Source of the DNA: Diphasiastrum complanatum
Lineage: Eukaryota; Streptophyta; Lycopodiopsida; Lycopodiales; Lycopodiaceae
Length of the DNA stretch: 64,000 nt
Assembly (NCBI GenBank): GCA_029204225.1
Contig: CM055102.1
Span: 25,460,922 to 25,524,921, forward strand
Direction of reading: 5' to 3'
Part shown: piece by piece, positions 40,440 to 51,545 of the stretch
How the letters are laid out: each line of letters opens with the position of its first letter
Position numbering within the stretch: the stretch's first letter is position 1
Notes under the pieces: model-generated
What the model saw: the letters and a program-made list of their open reading frames with translations, nothing else
What the model was told of the DNA's origin: nothing
The model's database searches: none
Made by a program: the position numbers and the translations under genes

Positions 40440-43400
40440 TTTTCAGAAGATAGCAAGTCTTCATGAATCAATGTTACCTGAGTCAAGCAAGCTTGTGGTT
40501 CCATTTATAGTTAATGGAAATTCAAGATGCAGAATATTCTGATGAATATAAAGATAGTTACGGGTCAAGAAGAGATGCCAAATAATTCAAATGATTCAAA
40601 TCCAAATGTCTTTTTCAAGAGGGTGCAAAGAGCAAATCATATGATCAGTGAAAGAAAATATAATTCCACATCCGAAAGAAGCTTGGGACATACTTAAAGA
40701 GTATGTATGATACAACAAATTAGTTTCAGAACCTACTCTTAACTTATTAATTACATTGAAGATGAATTCAGGGGAGCCAATTACAGATTACATGACAAGA
40801 GTAAATGATTTAAAAGATCCACTCACAAGTAAGGAGAGTGTACCAAATAATCTTCTTGTTCCCATTATATTTAATAGTTTACGTTTAGTTTATCAAAGTT
40901 TTGTGATGACCTCAACTTTAAGAGAGATAAGACTTACTTGTGAACAATTGACTGGGCTACTTCTTTGTAAGGCAATGAAAAGGCAAAATTTGATGACACC
41001 AAAGCGGCAAGAGAAGTCAAGGTAGTCAAATGTAAGAGGATGAGGACAAAGATAATGGTTTCAAGCCCAAACAAAATGATAATTGTGATTATTCTGGTAA
41101 GTTTGGCCACTTCGCTTTTGATTGTAGGAAGAACAAGTTTGCTTGGGAAACGAAGAAACAATCTGGTATTTACATGGAGGACAAAAAGCAAGGATGAAGT
41201 TGCTATGTGCTACAAACTATTTTTGAATCGACTTCAGAAGGAGCAAAAGATGGTTCATATATAGATTCAGGGCCTATAGAACATATGAAACCACATTGCG
41301 ATTGGTTTAGTTAATTCAAGAAAAGTAGTGATGGTTCACAAGTCAAGTTAGGTGACAACTATTACAATACCAAGGGCAAAGGTATAGGAAGAGCTCAATT
41401 GCCATCCTAGGATAGGAGAAATTAAGAATGTTATCTTTGTACTTTTAGTTTCTGCAATAAACAAACAAAAATTGAAGGTTGAGTTTGATGAAAAGTAGTG
41501 TCTCGTCAAGGATGGTTACAAAGTTGTGGCAAATCGTATTCTAGAAGGAAGACTTTTTTAGACTTGATGCATCTACACCAAATCAACAAGTTTGTGTTGC
41601 AACTAAAGTATCACAAAGTAAGTTACGACATGAGCATTTTGGGGGGACATCTTAATTATAGGAATCTACAAATTTTAAAGACTAACAACATGGTCGTTGG
41701 ATTACGTAGTATTGTTCCTAGTAAAAATGATTGTATCGTGGGGAAGTTTGGGAGCTTGTTCATACAGATCTATGTGGTCCTATGTAAACTTTGTCAATAG
41801 GGGAAGCAAGCTACTTTATGGTATTTGTTGAGGATTATACCAAGAAAGTTTGGGTATATTTTTTTGGAATGAAAATTGTGGCTTTTAAATACTTCAAGTA
41901 CTTTCAAGCTTGAATGAAGAAACAAACAAGGAAGCAAATCAAAGTCCTAGGCATTGGGATAAAGGGGGAGAGTCATTGTCAACAAAGTTTCAAGAATTTT
42001 ACAAGGAAAATGACATCAAGAGACAATTTACTTTTTTAGGGTGCCAAAAGTGTGTTATAAGCGAATAGACTCCCAAATAGTTTTTGCAGTGAAGCTGTGA
42101 ATACTGCAGTATATATTCTTTAAATGTCAAACAAGAGCAATGGTGAATTGAACACTAAAAGAAGCTCTTATTGGTAAAAAGCCAAGAGTTGATCGTTTGA
42201 GGGTCTTTGGGAATATAGCATATGCTCATATTTCTAAAGAACAAAGACAAAAATTGTATCCCTTGGATATGACGATGAGGAAAAAGTTTATCGCTTGTAT
42301 TGTATAGATACTAAAAAGACATTAATAAGCGAAGGTCATTTTTTAAGATGATGGTATGTAACATGTCTAGAAGAATTAAGAAGTAGTCTTTTCAAAATCG
42401 TTTAAGACTACAATCATAGATGAAATAATTGAAGAAGAAGAATTCAATGTAGTTGAGCAAGGGTCAATGCAAGCAAAGGAATCTACTCAACTTCATGTTC
42501 AAACATAGGAAGATTGTGGAAAGAAAGAACGATAAATATAAAAAAGGTTGGTACTTATTTTCTGTCTACATCACAAACAAGAAAACTTCCAAGATGGTAT
42601 TGTGAAACTATCAAGAAAAGGTCAAACTATTGATGAGGGAAAAGATCAACCCAAATTAGTAAGCATCATGAAAGAAATGATGCACATTATGCTTTCATGA
42701 CGATTATATTGGATACAAATGATCCACTATCTTATAAAAATGCAATTAAGGAAAAAGTACGGAAGTCGACCATGGATGAGGAGTTTGGAGCTATCCTGAA
42801 GAGGAACACATGGGATCTTGTGGAGTTACTCTCAGGTAAGTGCACCTTTAGGACGAAGTTCAAATCTGATCGATAAACAAAGTTCAAGGTTAGTGGCAAA
42901 GGGATATGCTCAAGAGGAAGACATCGACTGTGATGAAGTTTTTGCACAAGTACCAAAGATGAATAATTTGAGGACAATGTTAGCTATAGCAGCTTATGGA
43001 TGAGAGATACAACAAATGGATGTAAATAGTGCATTTTTGAATGGATATCTTGAAGAAGAGGTTTATATGGAGTAGCCACATGGTTACAAATTAAAAGGTA
43101 AATAACATATGGTTTGCAAGTTAAAGAAAGCTTTGTGTGGATTGAAGCAAACGCCTAGAGCATGGTACACCAGGATTGGTAGTTATTTTGGATAATTGAA
43201 TTTTCATAGGAGCATGTTAGAATCTACTTCAAAGAAATGGATGATATTGTTATTGTGGTTATTTATGTAGATGATCTAATCATTATAGGTTCAAATTAAA
43301 CACTAATAAAGAGAATCGAGAAGGATCTTCTAAAAGATTTTGACATGAAAGATTTAGGGAATCTTCAATATGGCTTGGATATTGAATTTTGGAGGTCAAA

Positions 43401-44075
43401 CAATAGTCTCTTCAAATGTCAAGCAAAGTATGCTCATGTTTTGTTAAAGAAGTTTAGACCATTGCTGCACCATTTGACACAAGTATAAAGCTTACTAGGG
43501 AAGAAAATGCACAACAAAGTGTGAATGACACTTTTTATAGATAGCTTGTAGGTGGTATCTAATTTAGTTGACTACTACACCATCCAAATATTTCATATGC
43601 AGTTAGCATGGTGAGTCAATATATGTCAAAGCCAAAGGTTCCTCATTAGAAAGTAGCAAAAAGGATTTTAAGGTATATCAAAGGGATCAACAAGTTTGAT
43701 ATCCACTATAGTAGCAAAGGTAATATAAAACTTGAAGGTTTTGTGGATTCATAAGGGATAGGAGGCGTTAAGGATACGAGGTCTACTACAAGTTATCCAT
43801 TCAATCTTCGTACATGAGCTAGATCATGGAGCAGTAAGAAGGAAGCAACTACTGAAGCTGAATATAGAGCAACTACAACATGTGAAGCCATATGGTAAGC
43901 ACATTGAAGTACAACAACACCTCATTTGAGAGAACATTCAAAATGGTGAAGTGGAGTTGATTTATTGCAATACCAACAATCAAGTTGCTGATATCTTTAC
44001 CAAGGGGCTTGGTAGAGAAAAGTTTGAGAAGTTTAGAGAACTTCTTGGTGTTGATGATCACAAATCAAACATTAT
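40440..44075 (+). pseudogene. Copia gag-pol remnant
   Basis: Gag begins around LPESSKL (40470) and includes TDYMTRVNDLKDPL (40790). The zinc knuckle reads CDYSGKFGHFAFDC (about 41088), with the second Cys changed. Protease keeps YIDSG (about 41262). Integrase pieces include GHLNYRNLQIL and YFMVFVEDYTKKVWVYF (41640-41880). RT shows [38 protein letters not shown] and YVDDLIIIGS (43264 on). RNase H ends with [20 protein letters not shown] near 44030. Numerous stops and frameshifts. Confidence 0.9.
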
Positions 44076-44082
44076 GGGGGAG

Positions 44083-44417
44083 TGTTAGAAGTTATGTTTA
44101 TGTGTTACCCCTAAAATGGCCTATGTGTTATGAATGGGGACTATATTTATTAAAGTTAATCTAATTAGTGGTTGACTCAAGTCAATAGTGCTAGTGCTTG
44201 ATTTAGAGCATTAATTTTTTGTAGATTTAGGTATTTAGTAACATTACCTTATATAGAGACTTGTTTTAGGAAGTAGCTTTTTTAATAGTAGACAAACCTA
44301 AGTCTATTTAATAGGCTCCAGTGCCCATCTCCAATATAGGAGTTCCTACGGTTTCCAGTTTTGTGAGTCCTAATAAGATTAGTCCACTCCTATTTGAGAA
44401 TTAGGATAATTCCTACA
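44083..44417 (+). repeat. 3' LTR of the full-length Copia
   Basis: 335 bp, TGTTAGAA...TTCCTACA, shorter than the 5' copy by internal deletion. Confidence 0.92.
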
Positions 44418-44422
44418 AACCA

Positions 44423-44706
44423 ACCATAATTTCCTCATCAACTTCTTGTGCTTTGCCATGTCAATGTGAATGCAAAATATACCCTGATGCATGCAAAACA
44501 TACCCTCCCATTGTGCCATGCAAAACACCTCTACAACTATCCTTAACAATGCCTCTATGTTAAGATTTCCCTCAATCCATGAGCCCATATAAATTCCACG
44601 GTGGTTTCTCTCTATCCATGATCTTTAGCAATCTCAAGACGAGTCTCAGAAGATTCACAATCTTGTCAGCCCTACTAGTATAATGCTCTCGATCTCATAC
44701 CCAAAA
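44423..44706. other. Unclassified spacer
   Basis: No gene supported. It contains short repeated phrases (GCAAAACA/ATACCCT). Confidence 0.4.
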
Positions 44707-44970
44707 TTAGACTTTCATGATGGCAATCGATGCCACTCTTGCCATGTTCACACTTCCAATGACAACATTAGCATCCGACTTGAATAATCTTGCTTGCCTA
44801 AGACCATTAGCAATGCACTTATCATTCTTCATTATGGAACAAACACCATGCTTGAAGTGCACATCTAATCCACTATCCATGAGTTGTCCAACACTCAACA
44901 ATTTTTTTGTGATGGATGGTACATAAAGAACATTATCAAGATCTATTCTTTCTGAAGATCCAAGACAAAG
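44707..44970 (-). pseudogene. Copia protease-integrase linker fragment
   Basis: The minus strand reads SERIDLDNVLYVPSITKKLL, SVGQLMDSGLDVHF and QARLFKSD, typical of the segment after the Copia protease. It abuts, head to head, a plus-strand Copia gag piece. Confidence 0.8.
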
Positions 44971-44979
44971 CTCCATAGT

Positions 44980-45291
44980 GTGCTTGTGGCCGAGGAGAGT
45001 AGGATGCAACATGTCAAGGCAAGGACGAGATCTTTGTCCTTGCAAGATGGAGATGAGAAGGCCAACTTCTCATTCAAAGGCAAAGAGAAGACTAATCCAT
45101 CCAAGAAGAACGAAGGCAAGGAGGTCGAGGAAAAGGATGGAGTTTCAAGTTCCAAAGGCAAGATCAAGAAGGACAAGTCAAAGCTCAAATGTTTCTTCTA
45201 TGGAAAAAAGGGACATTTTGCTTCCGAGTGCTTCAAGAAGAAGAATGCTCAAGAGAAAGACAAGCAAGGCAATGAGAAAGGACAAGTTTGA
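44980..45291 (+). pseudogene. Copia gag C-terminus with damaged zinc knuckle
   Basis: A lysine-rich frame with MQHVKARTRSLSLQDGD, KGKEKTNPSKK and CFFYGKKGHFASEC; the CCHC knuckle has Tyr in place of the second Cys. It ends EKDKQGNEKGQ, which aligns with EKEDKQGN of the protease fragment at 3283..3597. Confidence 0.8.
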
Positions 45292-45625
45292 ATGGAATGC
45301 AAAAACTCAGATGGCTTTCAAAGCTCTTAAGGAATCATTGGTAACAGCTCCGTTACTAGTGCAGCCCAATTTCAACTTACCTTTAATGGTTACAGTGGAT
45401 GCCAGTGGCATAGGATTGTGAGCTATTTTGAGCCAATTAGATGGAGTCATTGCTTATGAAAGTAGGAAACTCACTGATAAGGAAGCGTCATATCCTACTC
45501 ATGATAAGGAGATGCTGGCAATTGTGCATGCTCTTAAGAAATGGTGACACTATTTATATGGTTCTAAATTCTTGATTAAAAGTGATCATCATATTCTGAA
45601 ATATTTCTTGAGACAAAAGTAGTGC
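45292..45625 (+). pseudogene. Ty3/Gypsy RT-RNase H segment inside Copia sequence
   Basis: It reads FEWNAKTQMAFKALKESLVT, APLLVQPNFNLPLMVTVDAS, then after a stop AILSQLDGVIAYESRKL, EASYPTHDKEMLAIVHALKK and HYLYGSKFLIKSDHHILKYF. This is the RNase H-like domain of Gypsy polymerases (AF..LK..L..AP.L, VDASG, DKE.LAIV.A...W.HYL). Two internal stops. It sits between the Copia gag end and the Copia protease start with no LTR sequence around it. Confidence 0.9.
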
Positions 45626-45861
45626 TTGAGGAGGAGGAGGATGAATAAAACTCATCCTTGATGGCATCTACAACATCAACATCAAGCAAGGACAACTCCA
45701 GGGATATATGGTGGATTGATAGTAGGGCTAGCTCCCACATGTTTCATCAAAAGGAATATTTTTCAACCTTACTCTCATATAACGATTCTAAGAAGTTCAT
45801 ATTCACTGCAAGTGACCAAGAGTGTAAGATAGATGGCATAGGAAATCACCTAGCCCATTAA
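45626..45861 (+). pseudogene. Copia protease start with DSG changed to DSR
   Basis: VLEEEEDE, a stop, then SSLMASTTSTSSKDNSRDIW, WIDSRASSHMFHQKEYFSTL and ASDQECKIDGIG. The catalytic motif reads D-S-R, so it would be inactive. Same family as 3283..3597. Confidence 0.85.
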
Positions 45862-46021
45862 GAATGACTTGCACAAGTTCATTGTCTTCTAAGGCAAAAG
45901 CACATAGAACATGCATGAATCATTCACCATTCAACATACACCTTTGAAGGCAACTTGTGATAATACAAAAAACCAAGTAAAAAAGTGGCTTGCTCTCAGG
46001 TAGAGATAGAATACAAGAAGT

Positions 46022-46040
46022 AGCTCTCTCTCTCTCTCTC

Positions 46041-46125
<85 letters not shown>
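46022..46125. repeat. Palindromic microsatellite (CT)n(AG)n
   Basis: A short CT run turns into a long AG run at CTCTAGAG (about 46041), so part of the tract is self-complementary. Confidence 0.95.
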
Positions 46126-46127
<2 letters not shown>

Positions 46128-47081
46128 ATAGTACAAGTATCAACATTGAATTTCACATCAAGGCCACTATCAAGCAATTGGGCAACACTAATAAGATTCT
46201 TTGTAAGCTTAGGTACAAAAAGAACTTTAGTAAGAGAAAGAACTTTTGAAGATGCAAGATTTAAGGGAATATTCCCAATTCCTTCAATAGGACATTCATA
46301 ATCATTAGCGGTGTATATTGATTTCTTGGCTCCATCATAAGGTGCAATAGAAGAGAAAGAGTCCTTGGAGCTACACATATGTGAAGAGGCTCCACTATCA
46401 ATATACCATAATCCATCCTTCTTGAAAGGAGATGATGAGAAACTAGAGACCATAAGAGATCCCTCTCCATCACTTGCAATAGTGCCTTCCTTCTCATTGG
46501 TGATGTTGGCTTGCTTGAGTTGATTCTTCTTCTTAGCAATTGGTGGCATAATGGCCTTTCTTGCCACAATAAAAGCACTGGATCTTCTTCTTCTTGAGCT
46601 TGGACATAGAATAACTCAAGGAATCATCCTCCTCCTCATCTTTGTCCTTGCTTGAGGATTGTTGATATTGGTTCTTGCTCCTCCCTTTGTGCTTGTCCTT
46701 GACAAATAGGGCTTTGCCATCTTATGATTGAGAGAAAGCTTGTCCATCCTCAAGAGTTTGTACTCTTGTCTTGATTCTGCTTGGTAGCTCCTCCTTAATG
46801 GCATAGGATTGGACAAGATTGTCAAATTCATTTCTCAAGCCATTGAGATCAATGACTTGAACTAGCTCACCTTGAGTGATGGAATCACCAATGCATGCAC
46901 GCTTCCTATGAATATCCTTGACTCTCAAAACATAATTAGATGCACTCTCCTCACTCTTTTGGCTACTTTGAAAGATTCGATTTCTTAGAGTGAGGAGCCT
47001 AGAGGTGTTCTTAGCCTCATAGATAGTCTTGAGACAATCCCAAGCTTCTTTGGATGTAGTGCAAGTACCTATCTCCCTCAA
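46126..47081 (-). pseudogene. Minus-strand Copia gag-protease
   Basis: In coding order: gag (REIGTCTTSKEAWDCLKTIYEA, SASNYVLRVKD, DNLVQSYAIKEELPSRIKTR) at 47081..46722; an intact zinc knuckle CFYCGKKGHYATNC near 46590..46540; protease with intact YIDSGASSHM (about 46405) and IEGIGNIPLNLASS, then LTKNLISVAQLLDSGLDVKF. The frame then runs into the CT/AG microsatellite. Frames are broken between gag and protease. Confidence 0.88.
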
Positions 47082-47885
47082 TATCTCATTAGAGACATGA
47101 TATATGACTAAATGCCTCTCTAAGCAAACAACTTATGAAGTTTGGACAGGCTCCAAACCTTCATTAAAGAATCTCAAAATTTGCACAACTTTCGAAGGAG
47201 ACCAAAACGAAGTCGGACTCCAATAGTATTAAATCGATCTTTATTAGTTATTTTTCTGTAGATAAAGCCTATCAGCTATATAATCCTACTCTTCCAAACT
47301 ATTTGTTAATAGAGATGTAATATTTCTTGAAGATCAATTCGTTGAGTTAAAACGAAAGAGTATAATCCTTGAAGTATCGCAAAGTGCTCTGGCTGTCGAC
47401 ACTTCAAAACTCCAAGTTTTAGACTCAAGTACTTCAAGAAACAAGCTTATTGACAATGATTCTAAAGAAGATGTTGCAACTCTAGAGCAACAAAATCAAG
47501 ATCAACATACATAACCTATGCTGCCTCCCAGAAGATCAATGAGAGTTTGAACACAGCCCATCAAGTACATTGATGAGTCTTCCTGCTATTTAGTACAAGA
47601 ACTAAGTAGGGTTAATGAAATACTCACTTAATCTGACTCAAATCTCTGGACATAAGTGGTGGACAGACAATGTAGTTCTTTAATAAAAAAAATCGGACAT
47701 AAACTATTATCGAATTACCTATAGACAGAAACTTAGTTGATTGCAAATGAATATTCAAAATCAAGTGCAAGATGGATGGGAGCATAGATAGAAGAAAGGC
47801 TTGACTGATGACAAGAGGATTTTCTTAGATCCCCAATGTTGGTTTTTTTGAAAGTTTTAGCCCGGTAATTAAGCATTCTTTGATC
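47082..47885. other. Decayed repeat sequence, no gene
   Basis: The first part may be the N-terminal side of the adjacent minus-strand Copia gag. The rest shows nothing recognisable. Confidence 0.35.
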
Positions 47886-48360
47886 AACTTTTACTCTCAT
47901 ATGTTGTTGTAGGTAACTTACATGTACAAACAGCTTATCTTAATGGAGTAATAGAAACTGATATTTACATGATGCAAGTACAGAGTTATGTGCTCATATG
48001 GCAAAGAGGATCATGTATGAAACTCCACAAAGCACTTTATGGCTTTAATTAGTATGCCCAAACATGGTTCTAGAGGGTAAACTCTTTTCTCATTCAACAT
48101 GAATTCAAACCAAACTCTATAGATCTAACTAAATGTTTACTTCAAAGCCATGCAACAGTCTTTTATAATCATCACACTTTGATGACACATTGGTTTAGCG
48201 ATAATGTGTATCTTATAAAAGATGCAAATAAGATGTTGTTTCAAGAAATTGACATGTTAGACTTGGGTGAAGTTCATTATTTCTCAAAATCCAGATTCAC
48301 ATAGATAGAGAACATAAATTGTTGTATATCACACAACAAAGGCACTATATATATTATGCT
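47886..48360 (+). pseudogene. Copia RT fragment
   Basis: It reads NLHVQTAYLNGVIETDIYMM, KLHKALYGFN (usually ALYGLKQ), AQTWF, and later EIDMLDLGEVHYF. These match the central Copia RT. The YVDD region is lost and several stops are present. Confidence 0.8.
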
Positions 48361-49314
48361 TTCTAAATACAATCTTATGAATTGCAAGCTGTTCACTCAC
48401 TCATGGATCCATTTTTAAAATTATTGAAAGAGCAAATGAGAGATTATCCATATCATTCTATTATATGAATATCTCTCATGTGTGTCATGGTCGTTAGCAA
48501 ACTAGACATCGTGTTTGTTGTTAGCTCCTTAAGCCAGTCCATGGTTAATCCTGTCAAAAAAGTGAGTTTTGAGGACCTTGAATAGATCTACCACGATCTA
48601 CATGCATGAGAGGTTGCACACTATCAATTTACTCTTGATTAACTTGGATCTTGATGAGCTATCAAACACAATTTGAATCTAGGCAAGAGCTCTTGTACAC
48701 AAAAGGTAATCATCATCCAAAGTCAGGAAAGTTTCATGCATATCCTTGAAAAAACTAATTAAATCTCATTATGAAAGAGCCAAACAAGCACCTAGCTATA
48801 TATAGGGAGGCCCTCAAAATTAGAAGTGACTTGATCCTTGTGCTCACATAAGGGTAGTGTGGGCCCTTCCCTCACTAGGGCTCTTTGGCTAGAACAATCC
48901 CCTATTGAAAAAATATTAACACTAAGGGAGAAATTAATATTTTATCAAGTGATGTTATGTGGTGATGGCATATGAGTTTCATTCAATTAGAAATGTTTCA
49001 CCCACTAAAGGTACAAATTAATGGATGTGGTGACCCATTGAAAGATAGGATGAAGCATATATTTGAGATGGGTGAAAGACCATATTGGAATAGGAAATTA
49101 ATCCCATTCAATCTTTCATATAGATCACCCTATGTGAGTCTTGTGTACTTTTCACACGTGTGAGGACTCTCAATTCAATGTGGTTGATCTTCTAAAGTAG
49201 GTGTGATTGCGCATAGATCTATATGTGATTGATTCACACAATGCTAGATTGACAATTCTAAGGCAAGAGCACACAAAATATGCAACAAACATTCACCATA
49301 CATGATTCACTATG
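48361..49314. other. No gene recognised
   Basis: AT-rich. A phrase near 49250 (TCTAAGGCAAGAGCACA...) recurs diverged near 45889, indicating a shared, unclassified repeat. Confidence 0.4.
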
Positions 49315-51103
49315 TGTAGCGCAGGCATCCCAAAGGGAGTCGGGAACCACGACTTAGCTTCCCAGCCTTCAGCTCTTGCCGTCCAGACCCACTTGACATA
49401 CAAGCAGCCAACTTGCCAACAACGATCAGACTTAACCAAATTGAAGTTTCGAAACCAACATTGAGATCCGACCTGGCGCCATGCCAGATCGGGGGTCCCG
49501 ATGTGGGTGACTTCCCTCCAAGCCAGCCGCGCGACATACATCAAACTTAACCAACTCGAAGCTTCGTTACAAACGAGTAACATCCATTCCAAGCAAGTCG
49601 TCTGACTTACATCAGACTTAACCAACTCAAAGCTGCGTCACGAGCGCTGGAAGCTAACCTGGCGCCACGCCCGACTGGACAGCCATAAACATGTGACTTC
49701 CACCCAAGCAAGCCATCCAACTCAGCCGACAGGTTAGAGCCCGTTCTCCAAGAGCTTAACCCATTCACGTTCATGCAAGGAACACTCAGAACCAGAAGCC
49801 ACGACAGATATGGAGACAACCAGTTCTTGGATCAAATGGTCCCTGGCGCCACAAACTGAATGGTCCCGATGGCATACCGCTGGCATCCCGGGATACGACC
49901 GTCAGCTATGTGCCAGATTAAAAAGTTTGAAGCGGCCTTACAACTGGCCCTTTTACCAAACACTGAAACCCAGAAGGTAATCAGAGTCAGCTTGAGAAAA
50001 ATCCCACTTTATTGATAAGTCTGAGAAGGTTACATTTCAAGTGTGTAACCAACCCTAGTCTCCGGGGCACTGGCAAGGCACAGACCGTGTTTACACCAAC
50101 CTAATGGCAGCACATTGCCTCATTTGTCCTATGTGCAGACGATGCCAGGCCCGAACTGCGGAAACTGACCGTGCTTACACCTCAAGGGCAGCACCTTGAC
50201 TCATCAAGCCCCCGTTCTGCCGACCATGGACGCACCCGTGCTTACATTGTGGGCAGCACCTTGCACAACAGTTGTCTTGATGAACCCCAAACAATGGCCA
50301 TCCTCATGAGATCCGCATAGTTGAGCGGCCAGTCGGCTCTAATACCACATATAGTGCAGGCATCCCAAAGGGAGCCGAGAACCATGACTTAGCTCCCCAG
50401 CCTTCAGCTCTTGCCGTCCAGACCCACTTGACATACAAGCAGCCAACTCGCCAACAACGATCAGACTTAACCAACTTGAAGTTCCGAAACCAACATTGAG
50501 ATCCAACCTGGCGCCATGCCAGATCGGGGGTCCTGATGTGGGTGACTTCCCTCCAAGCCAGCCGCCCGACATACATCAAACTTAACCAACTCGAAGTTTC
50601 GTTACAAACGAGTAACATCCATTCTAAGCAAGTTGTCTGACTTACATCAGACTTAACCAACTCAAAGCTTCGTCACGAGCGCTGGAAGCCAACTTGGTGC
50701 CACGCCAGACTGGACAACCATAAACATGTAACTTCCACCCAAGCAAGCCATCCAACTCAGCCAACAGGTTAGAGCCCGTTCCCCGAGAGCTTAACCCATT
50801 CACGTTCATGCAAGGAACACTCAACAGATATGGAGACAACCAATTCCTGGATCAAATGGTCCCGACAGCATACCGCTAGCGCCACGGACTGAATGGTCCC
50901 GACGGCATATCGTTGGCGTCCGGGGATACAATCCTCAGCTATGTGCCAGATTAAAAAGTTTGAAGCGGCCTTACAATTGGCGCTTTTACCGAACACTGAA
51001 ACCCAGAAGGTAATCAGAGTCAGTTTGAAAAAAATCCCACTTTACTGATAAATCTGAGAAAGTTACATTTCAAGTGTGTGATCTAGTCTCCGGGGCGCTG
51101 GCA
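49315..51103 (-). mobile_element. TRIM-like miniature LTR retrotransposon
   Basis: Two direct repeats, 49315..50075 and 50350..51103 (about 755-760 bp each, very similar), flank only about 275 bp. Read on the minus strand, the LTRs begin TGCCAG and end near CTACA/CTATA. TGGTATTAGAGCCG (50347..50334), a Met-tRNA primer-binding site, follows the 5' LTR after two bases. There is no coding capacity. The interior contains three degenerate copies of a CCGTGCTTACACC...GGCAGCACCTTG unit. No target duplication was found. It is more GC-rich than its surroundings. Confidence 0.8.
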
Positions 51104-51419
51104 TGCCAAGACGGGCGCCAGGACAACATTCCAGCAAGGGAGGTTGAGACTTGGTTGGAGCTCGCCCTGAGTCGCAACCTGCACTCCCCTATAGTATTGG
51201 TGAGATTCGCCACCTCCCCTCATACCAAGTACTCTACCCGGGCTGGTAAAGCACATTTTTACTCTCTAGGATTTTCTCTCTCTAGAAAGTCATTTTCTTC
51301 CTCTAGAATTTATTGATCCCCAGGCTTCCTTTAATCATGCCTAGATCGTGTGAGGTGATTGCACATCGATCTGAGCTCTCTGGACTTTGCTAGAACCGAT
51401 AGAAGATTTTCAGCCATAG
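51104..51419. other. Unclassified, LTR-like fragment
   Basis: No gene supported. It contains short CTCTCTAG runs (51268..51290) and CTAGATCG phrases. Confidence 0.35.
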
Positions 51420-51545
51420 AAACTTGGCGCCGGCTGAATTTTGGTCACAGTGGCGTCGGGAGCGGCGCCGGGAGCAGCAGGGGCGCTGCTGGCGCCGGAG
51501 ACAATGCTGGCGCCGGGGCGGTGGCGCCGGAAGTAAAGCTTGTAA
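51420..51545 (+). repeat. GGCGCC-rich island
   Basis: GGCGCCGG/GGCGCC occurs about six times in 120 bp of otherwise AT-rich DNA. A frame rich in Gly/Ala (SGVGSGAGSSRGAAGAGD) results; no gene is claimed. A GCTTGCTCTCAGGTAGAGA block just to the right recurs at 45989. Confidence 0.6.

Larger units (their letters stand above)
39367..44417 (+). mobile_element. Full-length but dead Copia element with 5-bp target duplication
   Basis: 5' LTR 39367..39760 and 3' LTR 44083..44417, both starting TGTTAGAA and ending TCTTACA/TCCTACA; target duplication AACCA at 39362..39366 and 44418..44422. Primer-binding site TGGTATTAGAGCC at 39761..39773; polypurine tract ATTATGGGGGAG ending 44082. Between them gag, zinc knuckle, protease, integrase, RT and RNase H remnants occur in Copia order. 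The LTRs differ by indels and substitutions, so the insertion is old. Confidence 0.93.

Noticed and set aside
45658-45861. Functional retroviral-like protease
   Set aside because: The catalytic DSG reads DSR, a stop lies just upstream and the frame ends early.
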